Source: Tannerellaceae bacterium (GTDB lineage: Bacteria > Bacteroidota > Bacteroidia > Bacteroidales > Tannerellaceae). Taken from it: a DNA stretch of 64,000 bases. The notes below the pieces were generated by a model. That model was not told where the DNA came from. It made no database searches and saw only the letters and a list, made by a program, of their open reading frames with translations. The DNA lies in assembly GCA_031255855.1 (NCBI GenBank), contig JAIRRS010000017.1, positions 1 through 64,000 of the forward strand. The letters run 5' to 3'. The translations under genes and the position numbers were made by a program. This document shows positions 53,380 through 61,530 of this stretch, one piece after another. Each line of letters begins with the position of its first letter. Position 1 is the stretch's first letter.

Positions 53380-54231
53380 ATGGAAAATAATATGTTTAAT
53401 CGCCTATTCGTTCTTCTCTTAATCAGTGTTTTGATGACAGGATGCAGGCATGATAAGAAAATGTCTGTCACAAATAAGATAGAATTCGACTCTATCAGTG
53501 TAAACGAGACTTACCATATGATGGGGAAACCGGATAATCCGAATTGTAACCTCCAACTCAAATTTATCTACCCGGTAAAATTTGACAATAAAGAGGTGTT
53601 GCGTGCCATCCAAAAACAGTTTGTCTCGGCTCACATGGGTGAAATGTATGAAGAACTTTCCCCTGAAGAAGCTGTACAGAAATATACAAACATATACTTG
53701 GATGATTATAAAAGTCTGGAAAAAGACTTCAAGGAAGAGACTGAGCGTTCTCACTCCGATCATGTAACATCATGGTTTTCATACTACGAAATATTTTCGA
53801 ATGAGATTAAATACAATATGAACGACCTGCTTTGTTATTCGATTTATTTTGAAAATTACACAGGAGGAGCCCATGGGGCACATTCACTCGTCAATTATGT
53901 ATTAAACCTTAAAACCGGTGAAGTTATGACCGAAAAAGATATTTTCGTGGAAGATTTCCAAGATGCGATAGCACAAATGCTGGTTGACAAGATTGCCGGG
54001 CAAAACGAAGTGGAAAATGCAAAAGAATTGGAAAACGTCGGTTTTTTCAGTGCAGATGAAATATTTCCTAACAGCAATTTCCTGGTTGACGAAGAAGGTA
54101 TCACATATTATTTCAATGAATATGAAATAGCCGCTTACGTGGTAGGTATTACCAGCGTGAAATTACCTTACGGAGAAATAAGGCATTTGCTACGCAAAGA
54201 TAGCCCGATTAGCAAATTGATTTCAGATTAA
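53380..54231 (+). CDS. DUF3298/DUF4163 lipoprotein
   Basis: A 283-residue lipoprotein (lipobox LMTGC, Cys22; an ATG four codons in is an alternative start). The C-terminal half matches DUF3298, also found in RsiV-type anti-sigma proteins: 'ENYTGGAHGAHSLVNYVLNLKTGEVMTEKDIF' and 'YYFNEYEIAAYVVG'. The middle fits the DUF4163 partner domain. This fold resembles lysozyme-binding and peptidoglycan-binding domains, so an envelope-stress or muramidase-inhibitor role is possible (inference). No sigma factor is next to it. Confidence 0.85.
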   Translation: MENNMFNRLFVLLLISVLMTGCRHDKKMSVTNKIEFDSISVNETYHMMGKPDNPNCNLQLKFIYPVKFDNKEVLRAIQKQFVSAHMGEMYEELSPEEAVQKYTNIYLDDYKSLEKDFKEETERSHSDHVTSWFSYYEIFSNEIKYNMNDLLCYSIYFENYTGGAHGAHSLVNYVLNLKTGEVMTEKDIFVEDFQDAIAQMLVDKIAGQNEVENAKELENVGFFSADEIFPNSNFLVDEEGITYYFNEYEIAAYVVGITSVKLPYGEIRHLLRKDSPISKLISD

Positions 54232-54247
54232 TTCGTAGTTGGCTAGC

Positions 54248-54403
54248 GACAATGGACAGTTGACAATCAGAAACAAACAGTGAAACAGTATGACAATAAA
54301 TAAAAAAGAAACCATTGTACCGGAAAATTCGCCATTGTCTGAAGATAAAACAGAGGGAATGACAGATAAAGAATTGTCAATTGTCAATTGTCAACTGTCA
54401 ATT
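54248..54403. repeat. TTGTCAA heptamer array with inverted partner
   Basis: At 54374-54401 the heptamer TTGTCAA occurs three times in tandem and then CTGTCAA. The related inverted sequence GACAATGGACAGTTGACAA lies at 54248-54266. The two parts are about 155 bases apart end to end and enclose the start of rsmG, so the array is translated as part of that gene (SIVNCQLSI). It looks like a small inverted-repeat element inserted at the gene's 5' end. Confidence 0.65.
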
Positions 54404-55015
54404 CTAAAAGATTATTTTCCGAAACTATCCGGTTTACAAAAGAAGCAATACGAGGCTTTATACCCGTTGTATGCAGATTGGAACGCAAAAATCAATGTTA
54501 TTTCGAGGAAAGATATATCCAACCTGTACCTGCACCATGTGCTTCATTCATTGGGTATTGTAAAGATGTTGAAATTCAAGGATGGAAGTTCCATAATGGA
54601 CTTAGGCACGGGCGGCGGCTTTCCGGGTATTCCTTTAGCTATCCTCTTTCCGGAAGTACAATTTCATCTGATAGACAGTATCGGGAAAAAAATAAGGGTT
54701 GCCCAAGAAGTGGCCAAAGTTATCGGGCTAAAGAATGTCACGTTCCGCCATTGCCGGGGAGAAGAAGAAACCGGAACTTTCGATTTTGTGGTTAGCCGTG
54801 CTGTCATGCCTTTAAAAGACCTTGTGAAAATCGTTTCCAAAAACATAAAGAAAAAGCAGATGAACGCACTTCCTAACGGTTTGATATGTTTTAAAGGCGG
54901 GGAACTTCAACACGAGATTCAACCATTCAAGAACAAAGCCATGAGTATCGAACTAAGCGAGTATTTTAAAGAAGCGTATTTTAAAACAAAAAAAGTTGTC
55001 TATACACCATTATGA
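54290..55015 (+). CDS. rsmG: 16S rRNA (guanine-N7) methyltransferase RsmG
   Basis: A 241-residue protein, or 218 if started at the ATG at 54359. From about residue 40 it is a normal RsmG: 'YFPKLSGLQKKQYEALYPLYADWNAKINVISRKDISNLYLHHVLHS' then the SAM-binding 'IMDLGTGGGFPGIPLAI' and 'VVSRAV'. It methylates G527 (E. coli numbering) of 16S rRNA. The N-terminal residues before about 39 do not look like RsmG: residues 30-38 (SIVNCQLSI) come from a heptamer repeat, and family members usually start a few residues before the YFP motif. The true start therefore lies in repeat DNA or has been replaced by it. Stop overlaps the next gene by ATGA. Confidence 0.93.
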   Translation: MTINKKETIVPENSPLSEDKTEGMTDKELSIVNCQLSILKDYFPKLSGLQKKQYEALYPLYADWNAKINVISRKDISNLYLHHVLHSLGIVKMLKFKDGSSIMDLGTGGGFPGIPLAILFPEVQFHLIDSIGKKIRVAQEVAKVIGLKNVTFRHCRGEEETGTFDFVVSRAVMPLKDLVKIVSKNIKKKQMNALPNGLICFKGGELQHEIQPFKNKAMSIELSEYFKEAYFKTKKVVYTPL

Positions 55016-55650
55016 TTACAGTAAAATCATTTGAATTTAATTATTTCTCTGTGAACACCTATGTTCTGCATGATGAAACAGGAGAGGCCGTACTGATAGA
55101 TTGCGGTTGTTTCCGCAGGGAAGAAGAATTGGAGTTGAGTAATTATATCATAGCCAACAAACTCACTTTGAAACATTTACTTTGCACTCATCTTCACTTA
55201 GACCATGTATTTGGTAATGAGTTTGCCAATCATACATACGGCCTAAAACCCCAAGCGCATAAGGCTGATGTGGAAATCATCCCTTCCCCACAAGAACAGG
55301 CCAAGCTTTTCGGGCTTCACGACAGGATACAATCTGTCCCGATAGAAAAATATATTGTAGGAAATGAGGTAATAAAATTCGGGAATTCCGAATTAATAGC
55401 CTTATTAGTGCCGGGACATTCACCTGGCAGTTTAGCGTTTTATAATAAGAAAAGTGGTTTCGCTATCACTGGGGATGCTATTTTTAACAGGAGCATCGGA
55501 CGATCGGATCTTTGGGGAGGAAACCAGGAAATATTGATTGCCGCTATAAAAGATAAAATACTATCTTTACCCGATGAAACAATACTATATCCGGGTCATG
55601 GACCCGAAACAAATGTCATTGAAGAAAGTTTGAATAATCCTTTTTTGTAA
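55012..55650 (+). CDS. Metallo-beta-lactamase-fold hydrolase
   Basis: A 212-residue cytosolic protein of the MBL-fold, glyoxalase-II-like group. The zinc-binding motif THLHLDH (HxHxDH) is at about residue 60, followed by 'VPGHSPGS' (a further His ligand), 'TGDAIF' (bridging Asp) and 'YPGHGPET' (last His). These make two metal sites. It may act on thioesters such as S-lactoylglutathione-like substrates; the true substrate is not known and glutathione is not expected in this phylum. Its ATG overlaps the rsmG stop by 4 bases, so the two are translationally coupled. Confidence 0.9.
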   Translation: MITVKSFEFNYFSVNTYVLHDETGEAVLIDCGCFRREEELELSNYIIANKLTLKHLLCTHLHLDHVFGNEFANHTYGLKPQAHKADVEIIPSPQEQAKLFGLHDRIQSVPIEKYIVGNEVIKFGNSELIALLVPGHSPGSLAFYNKKSGFAITGDAIFNRSIGRSDLWGGNQEILIAAIKDKILSLPDETILYPGHGPETNVIEESLNNPFL

Positions 55651-55682
55651 ATATATTTTTATCACAAAAACACAATAATGCT

Positions 55683-58535
55683 ATGGACACAAATAAATTC
55701 GTAAATCGCCATGTAGGTATTGCAGAAGAAGATGTTCCTTCCATGTTGCAAACCGTAGGTGCTCAATCTCTTGATGAACTTATCAACCAAACCATTCCGT
55801 CGGATATCCGGTTGGATAAGCCTTTGAACCTTCCCGATCCGATGACAGAGCGGGAATTTGCCGAACACATCGCCGAGTTGGCTTCTAAAAACCAACTATT
55901 CACTTCATATATCGGCATGGGATGGTATGACACAATATGCCCCGCTCCTATCCAACGGAATGTATTGGAAAACCCTGTTTGGTACACTTCATATACTCCT
56001 TACCAGGCAGAAGTTTCACAAGGACGTTTGGAAGCATTGCTTAATTTTCAAACTGTTATTTGCGAACTTACCGGTTTGCCGCTTACAAACTGTTCATTGC
56101 TGGACGAAGCGACAGCAGCAGCCGAAGCTGCTACCATGTTCTACGGTACACGAAGCCGTGCCCAAATCAAGGCTGAAGCCAATACGCTTTTTGTAGACAA
56201 CAATGTATTCGAGTCTACACTTGCTGTAATCCACACCCGTATGCTGCCACAAGGTATCAAAGTGATAACAGGCGACTATAAAACATTCCATTTCACAGAT
56301 GATGTATTCGGAGCTATTATCCAGTATCCGAATGGGGTAGGTTCCATAGAAAACTATACTGATTTTGTGAAACGGGCAAACGAAAACGGTACAAGAGTAG
56401 CAGTCGCTGCCGACCTGATGAGTCTTGTTATTCTTACTCCTCCGGGGGAATGGGGTGCCGACGTAGTATTCGGTAGCGCCCAGCGTTTTGGTACCCCGAT
56501 GTTTTACGGAGGACCTTCCGCCGGTTATATGGCCACTAAAGATGAATACAAACGGGCTATTCCCGGACGTATTATCGGTATTTCCAAAGATGCTTACGGT
56601 CGTCCGGCTTACCGCCTGGCTTTACAAACGCGCGAACAACATATCAAACGCGAAAAAGCCACGTCGAACATCTGTACAGCCCAAGCTTTACTGGCTACCA
56701 TGGCAAGCTTCTATGCCGTATATCATGGAGCGGACGGATTACGCGACATTGCCAACCGTATCCACGCATCGGCCGGTTTCCTTGCCGGAGAATTGGAAAA
56801 ACTGGGATACAAACAACTCAATAAGAATTTCTTCGACACCCTGATGATTGAGTTACCCGTAGGTATTTCCATTAATGCTCTACGAGAAATTGCCCTCGAA
56901 TGTAAAGTAAACCTTCGCTATTTTGAAGGAGGACAGATTGGTATCAGCATTGATGAAACAACACAACCTACCGATATAGGCGTATTACTCTACATTTTTG
57001 CCGGGGCAGCCGGTAAGGATTATATGCTGGAAGAGGCCGCTCCTGCAAAAACATATTTTGACAAGAAGTTTGCCCGCACAAGCGATTTCCTGCAACAAGA
57101 CGTATTCAAAAAATATCGTACGGAAACTGAACTGATGCGTTACATCACCCGTTTAGGCCGCCGCGACATTTCGCTCGCCCAATCTATGATATCTCTGGGT
57201 TCTTGTACGATGAAGCTGAATGCAGCCTCCGAACTGTTTGCCCTAAGCCGTCCCGAATTCCAAAACATCCATCCTTATGCCCCTGAAGAACAAACAGAAG
57301 GATATAAGGAATTGATTGAAAACCTATCTGCTTACCTGGCCGAGATTACCGGATTCAAAGGGGTAAGCCTGCAACCCAATTCGGGTGCTTCGGGTGAATA
57401 TACCGGATTGCGTGTAATCCGTACTTATCTTGAAAGCAAAGGACAAGGCCATAGGAATATTGTATTGCTTCCGGCTTCCGCCCACGGGACAAATCCTGCC
57501 AGCGCCGTACAATGCGGATTCTCAACCGTAACGGTTAAAACTGACGAAAACGGCAACATAGACTTACAAGATTTCCGCGAAAAGGCTGAAGCCAACAAGG
57601 ATAATCTGGCGGCCACAATGATTACCTATCCGTCGACCCACGGTATATTCGAATCGGATATCAAAGAAATGTGTAATATCATACATGCTCGCGGAGGTCA
57701 GGTATATATGGACGGTGCAAACATGAATGCGCAAGTAGGTTTGACCAATCCGGGAGTGATTGGCGCCGACGTGTGCCACTTAAACCTTCATAAAACGTTC
57801 GCTTCTCCTCACGGGGGTGGCGGACCGGGTGTGGGTCCTATTTGCGTTGCTGAACATTTAGTTCCGTTCTTGCCTTCACATCCGGAGGTATGGGGTAACG
57901 AACAAAATGCGGTTTCTTCCGCCCCATATGGAAGCGCCGGTATTCTACCGATAACCTATGCCTATATCCGCTTGTTAGGAACCGAAGGACTGACGATTGC
58001 TACCCAAATAGCTATCCTGAATGCAAATTATCTGGCGGCCAAACTAAAAGATACTTACGGAATCGTTTACACCGGCGCTACGGGACGCGTTGGTCACGAG
58101 TTAATATTAGAATGTCGCGCTATCAAAGAACGTTCAGGCATAGACGAGAGCGATATAGCCAAGCGCCTGATGGATTTCGGATATCACGCCCCTACCCTCT
58201 CCTTCCCCGTTCACGGAACTTTAATGATTGAGCCTACGGAAAGTGAAAGCAAAGCCGAACTCGACCGCTTCCTTGACGTGCTGGATTGTATCTGGAAAGA
58301 AATCAAAGAAGTGGAAGAAGGCAAAGTGTCCAAAGAGGACAATGTATTAAAGAATGCCCCTCATCCCGAATACGAAGTGACAGGCGATGAATGGAATCAC
58401 GAATATCCACGCAGCAAAGCCGCTTTCCCATTAGAATGGCTCCACGATAGCAAATTCTGGATAAACGTTGCCCGCGTAGACAATGCCTACGGCGACCGCA
58501 ACCTGATTCCAACCCTCTGCGGATGCCAGATATAA
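55683..58535 (+). CDS. gcvP: Glycine dehydrogenase (decarboxylating), full-length P-protein
   Basis: A 950-residue PLP enzyme, the P-protein of the glycine cleavage system, with N- and C-terminal halves fused as in E. coli. N-half signature: 'VNRHVGIAEEDVPSML'. C-half: 'LGSCTMKLNA', 'QPNSGASGEYTGL' and the PLP-binding HLNLHKTFASPHGGGGPG, where K704 is the lysine. It decarboxylates glycine and passes the aminomethyl group to the H-protein. No gcvT, gcvH or lpd is here. Lies 32 bases after the MBL gene; ends at a strong terminator. Together with glyA at 16300 it belongs to one-carbon metabolism. Confidence 0.97.
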   Translation: MDTNKFVNRHVGIAEEDVPSMLQTVGAQSLDELINQTIPSDIRLDKPLNLPDPMTEREFAEHIAELASKNQLFTSYIGMGWYDTICPAPIQRNVLENPVWYTSYTPYQAEVSQGRLEALLNFQTVICELTGLPLTNCSLLDEATAAAEAATMFYGTRSRAQIKAEANTLFVDNNVFESTLAVIHTRMLPQGIKVITGDYKTFHFTDDVFGAIIQYPNGVGSIENYTDFVKRANENGTRVAVAADLMSLVILTPPGEWGADVVFGSAQRFGTPMFYGGPSAGYMATKDEYKRAIPGRIIGISKDAYGRPAYRLALQTREQHIKREKATSNICTAQALLATMASFYAVYHGADGLRDIANRIHASAGFLAGELEKLGYKQLNKNFFDTLMIELPVGISINALREIALECKVNLRYFEGGQIGISIDETTQPTDIGVLLYIFAGAAGKDYMLEEAAPAKTYFDKKFARTSDFLQQDVFKKYRTETELMRYITRLGRRDISLAQSMISLGSCTMKLNAASELFALSRPEFQNIHPYAPEEQTEGYKELIENLSAYLAEITGFKGVSLQPNSGASGEYTGLRVIRTYLESKGQGHRNIVLLPASAHGTNPASAVQCGFSTVTVKTDENGNIDLQDFREKAEANKDNLAATMITYPSTHGIFESDIKEMCNIIHARGGQVYMDGANMNAQVGLTNPGVIGADVCHLNLHKTFASPHGGGGPGVGPICVAEHLVPFLPSHPEVWGNEQNAVSSAPYGSAGILPITYAYIRLLGTEGLTIATQIAILNANYLAAKLKDTYGIVYTGATGRVGHELILECRAIKERSGIDESDIAKRLMDFGYHAPTLSFPVHGTLMIEPTESESKAELDRFLDVLDCIWKEIKEVEEGKVSKEDNVLKNAPHPEYEVTGDEWNHEYPRSKAAFPLEWLHDSKFWINVARVDNAYGDRNLIPTLCGCQI

Positions 58536-58564
58536 TTCTTGTAGAAATACCCAAGTAATAAATC

Positions 58565-58614
58565 AAAGCGGTAAATGGAAGATGTTATACGACACTTTCA
58601 TTTACCGCTTTTTT
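58565..58614 (+). terminator. Terminator after gcvP
   Basis: AAAGCGGTAAATG (58565-58577) pairs perfectly with CATTTACCGCTTT (58599-58611), followed by a T-run. Arms of 13 bp and loop of 21 bases. Confidence 0.9.
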
Positions 58615-58787
58615 CATGGGAAAGTGTAAACATACAGAAAAGTCAGCAGAGAATCCATATTTTATGGAGGAGATAATATTTTGCAACTCTTTTTTTCGTA
58701 AATTCATAGGGTATTTCCATGTTCAGCAGTCTTTAGTTTTACAGACGTGAACACGAAATTTATTCATTTAAAACAAAAGGATATCAT

Positions 58788-60062
58788 ATGGGCACATTAG
58801 GAAAACAAACAACGGCATTTCTTTTATCCCTGATTTTGCTGGTTGGTCTGATGCCGCTACAAGCACAAGAGAATAATGGCAACGGAAATGATGAGGATTA
58901 CATCACGGTAAGTGGGTTAGTAAGAGATCAAAAGAACAGGAAAAAACTGGAATATGCAAGTATTGCTGTTTTGGGAAGCAACGTAGGAACCGTAACGAAT
59001 GCCGACGGCGAGTTCTCAATCAAAATCAGGAATTCACTTCTTGCCAAAGAAGTTGAGGTTTCACATGTTGGTTATTTGAATGCGATTATTCCGGTAAACG
59101 GAAGTGATGTGAAAGATGTTGTGGTTGATTTGATTCCGACAGAAAACTTATTGGAAGAAATCATTATACGGGCTGGCGACCCACGCCACATTGTAGAAGA
59201 AGCAATGAGCAAAATTGCGGTTAATTACAGCCCAACGTATAATATGCTTACTGGTTTTTATCGTGAAACGGCACAGAAAGGACGCAGGTATATCAATATT
59301 TCGGAAGCTATCATTGACATATACAAAACCCCTTATACTGAAACAGTGGAGCGCGACCGTGTACAGATATATAAAGGGCGTTCGCTCTTAAGCCAAAAGA
59401 AAAGCGACACGCTTGTTGTAAAACTGCTGGGAGGACCTAACTTGTCAGTCTACGTGGATATCGTAAAAAACCCGGACATCCTTTTGGACAAAGAAATGTT
59501 GCCTTGCTATTCGTTCAAAATGGAAGAATCCATCATGATTGACGACCGTCCGCAATACGTTATAAGATTTACACCGCAGGCTATTCTTCCTTATGCGTTA
59601 TATCATGGAAAACTTTACATTGACAAAGAACGGCTGGCATTCACACGCGCGGAATTCAACCTGAATATGGACGATAAAAATAAAGCGACCCAGGCTATCT
59701 TGAAAAAGAAACCATTCGGACTGCGCTTTAAGCCGCTTGAAGTATCTTTCCTTGTCACTTACAAACAGCGCGGCGATTTAACGTATCTAAGTTATATACG
59801 TAATGAAGTACGCTTCAATTGCGACTGGAAACGACGGCTCTTTGCAACAAATTATACAATCAATTCGGAAATGGTAGTCACCGACAGTGAGGCTGAAAAC
59901 GTAAACAATATCCCTTACAAACTGGCATTTAAACCTACCCAGTCTTTATCCGACAAAGTAGGAGACTTTGCCGATGAAGATTTCTGGGGAGCATATAACA
60001 TCATAGAGCCAACCGAGTCATTAGAGTCGGCTGTAAACAGATTAAGGAAACAGAGAAGGTGA
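58788..60062 (+). CDS. Carboxypeptidase-regulatory-domain envelope protein
   Basis: A 424-residue exported protein (signal peptide ends near PLQAQ). Residues about 40-115 form a carboxypeptidase-like regulatory beta-sandwich ('TVSGLVRDQKNRKKLEYASIAVLGSNVGTVTNADGEFSIKI'). The rest ('VEEAMSKIAVNYSPTYNMLTGFYRET', then 'DEDFWGAYNIIEPTESLESAV') is a beta-rich region shared with the last gene of the cluster at 61531, so the two are paralogues. Probably anchored at the outer membrane or periplasm. It precedes an ECF sigma gene by 46 bases. Function unknown; such domains are seen in DUF5686-type and outer-membrane-associated proteins. Confidence 0.75.
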   Translation: MGTLGKQTTAFLLSLILLVGLMPLQAQENNGNGNDEDYITVSGLVRDQKNRKKLEYASIAVLGSNVGTVTNADGEFSIKIRNSLLAKEVEVSHVGYLNAIIPVNGSDVKDVVVDLIPTENLLEEIIIRAGDPRHIVEEAMSKIAVNYSPTYNMLTGFYRETAQKGRRYINISEAIIDIYKTPYTETVERDRVQIYKGRSLLSQKKSDTLVVKLLGGPNLSVYVDIVKNPDILLDKEMLPCYSFKMEESIMIDDRPQYVIRFTPQAILPYALYHGKLYIDKERLAFTRAEFNLNMDDKNKATQAILKKKPFGLRFKPLEVSFLVTYKQRGDLTYLSYIRNEVRFNCDWKRRLFATNYTINSEMVVTDSEAENVNNIPYKLAFKPTQSLSDKVGDFADEDFWGAYNIIEPTESLESAVNRLRKQRR

Positions 60063-60108
60063 AAAAATTGTTTCCATTCATAGTTGGAATAGGTTAATCA
60101 TTTTGTAC

Positions 60109-60666
60109 ATGGTTATGCTGGGAGATATTAGCGTATTAAAAAAGATAAAAGAGGGCGACATCAAAACATTTGAAAAAATATTCCGCCTTTATTACTCGCC
60201 CCTTTGTCTCTACGCTGCCAGTATAACCGGTAAAATGTATATAGCAGAAGAAATTGTACAGGAGCTATTCTACGTATTCTGGAAAGAAAGGGAAAACATA
60301 CAAATACTCCATTCGCTGAAAAATTACCTGTATGGAGCGATACGCAACCGTTCCCTTCAATATTGCGAACACCAGGAGGTGGAAAACCGGCATCGTGATG
60401 CCATATTAACAAGCAGTAATAAGGAAAATTCTTCCGACCCGCAAGATACGCTGGAATATAACGAACTCAAAGATTTAATCGACCGCACACTTGATAAATT
60501 GCCCGAACGACGTTTACGTATCTTCAGGATGCACAGGTTTGAAGGGAAAAAATATGCTGAAATTGCTTCCGAACTCTCTTTATCTGTTAAGACAGTGGAA
60601 GCGGAAATGACAAAAGCATTACAATTATTACGAAAAGAAATAGAGAATTATACACACATAGCATGA
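60109..60666 (+). CDS. ECF sigma factor
   Basis: A 185-residue sigma-70-family ECF factor started at the ATG at 60109 (an earlier TTG at 60103 and a later ATG at 60115 are also in frame). Region 2: 'FEKIFRLYYSPLCLYAASIT' and 'EEIVQELFYVFWKERE'; region 4: 'LPERRLRIFRMHRFEGKKYAEIASELSLSVKTVEAEMTKALQLLRKEI'. Overlaps the FecR gene by ATGA (60663-60666), so sigma and anti-sigma are made together. No SusC/SusD genes are near; its own targets probably include the two flanking paralogues. Confidence 0.93.
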   Translation: MVMLGDISVLKKIKEGDIKTFEKIFRLYYSPLCLYAASITGKMYIAEEIVQELFYVFWKERENIQILHSLKNYLYGAIRNRSLQYCEHQEVENRHRDAILTSSNKENSSDPQDTLEYNELKDLIDRTLDKLPERRLRIFRMHRFEGKKYAEIASELSLSVKTVEAEMTKALQLLRKEIENYTHIA

Positions 60667-61517
60667 TTCAAAAAGAAAACAATACAGTAAATACAGGGCA
60701 AGCCTGGCATAAGTTATACGCCCGCTTGGAACAAGATTATTTACTTCCCGGTGAAGCTGTTAAAAAACCGTTCCGGTTTTCCCGCCCGATGATTGGTTGG
60801 GCAGTTGCGATCACTGCACTTTGCATAAGCGCAGCTACGGTTTTATTCCTGCGGGATAATGATTCGAATGTGAATTCCAATCTGCTTACTTTACACAATG
60901 AAAAAGGTTCTGCCACCTTAGTAACTACTCTTGAAGACGGTTCTATCGTCTATCTTTCCGGTGACACCCGCTTGCAATACCCCGAACATTTCGCCGAAGA
61001 GAAAAGAGAAGTGAAATTAGAAGGAAATGCCTTATTTGATGTAGCAGGCAACCGTGAGCGTCCTTTCCTGATTGAAACGGAACTAATCCGTATCGAAGTT
61101 GTCGGTACGTCATTTAATGTGCAAAGTACCGGGCATATACCGTTTGAATTATCCGTACAACGCGGGGAAGTTAAGGTAACATACAAAAAAAGCGGGGAAA
61201 GCCTGCGCGTAAAAGCCGGGGAAAAAGTGACATTAGCTTCAAACCGCCTGCGATTGGAACAGGTTCAAAATGACGAGATTTTCGCCGGATACTGCAAAAA
61301 GATTCGTTTCAAAGATGAAAAACTGGGAGATATCCTCCGGGTTATCAACAAGAAATCAACAAACATTACCCTACAAGTTACTCCTTCTTTGGAAAATCGT
61401 CAACTAACCGTTACCTTTGACAATGAATCACCTGAAACAATGGCACGGTTAATCTGTATTGCGTTCAACCTAACATGCACAATAGACAATAACGTACTGT
61501 TGATTTCGGAACCTTAA
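60663..61517 (+). CDS. FecR-type anti-sigma factor
   Basis: A 284-residue inner-membrane regulator: short cytosolic N-terminus, one TM helix (about 42-62, 'MIGWAVAITALCISAATVLF'), FecR domain ('LVTTLEDGSIVYLSGDTRLQYPEHFAEEKREVKLEGNALFDV') and a C-terminal DUF4974-type domain ('KLGDILRVINKKSTNITLQV'). It should hold the upstream sigma and respond to an STN-type signal; the next gene encodes an STN domain, 13 bases downstream, and so is the likely signal source. Confidence 0.94.
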   Translation: MIQKENNTVNTGQAWHKLYARLEQDYLLPGEAVKKPFRFSRPMIGWAVAITALCISAATVLFLRDNDSNVNSNLLTLHNEKGSATLVTTLEDGSIVYLSGDTRLQYPEHFAEEKREVKLEGNALFDVAGNRERPFLIETELIRIEVVGTSFNVQSTGHIPFELSVQRGEVKVTYKKSGESLRVKAGEKVTLASNRLRLEQVQNDEIFAGYCKKIRFKDEKLGDILRVINKKSTNITLQVTPSLENRQLTVTFDNESPETMARLICIAFNLTCTIDNNVLLISEP

Positions 61518-61530
61518 AGAAATTTCCGTT

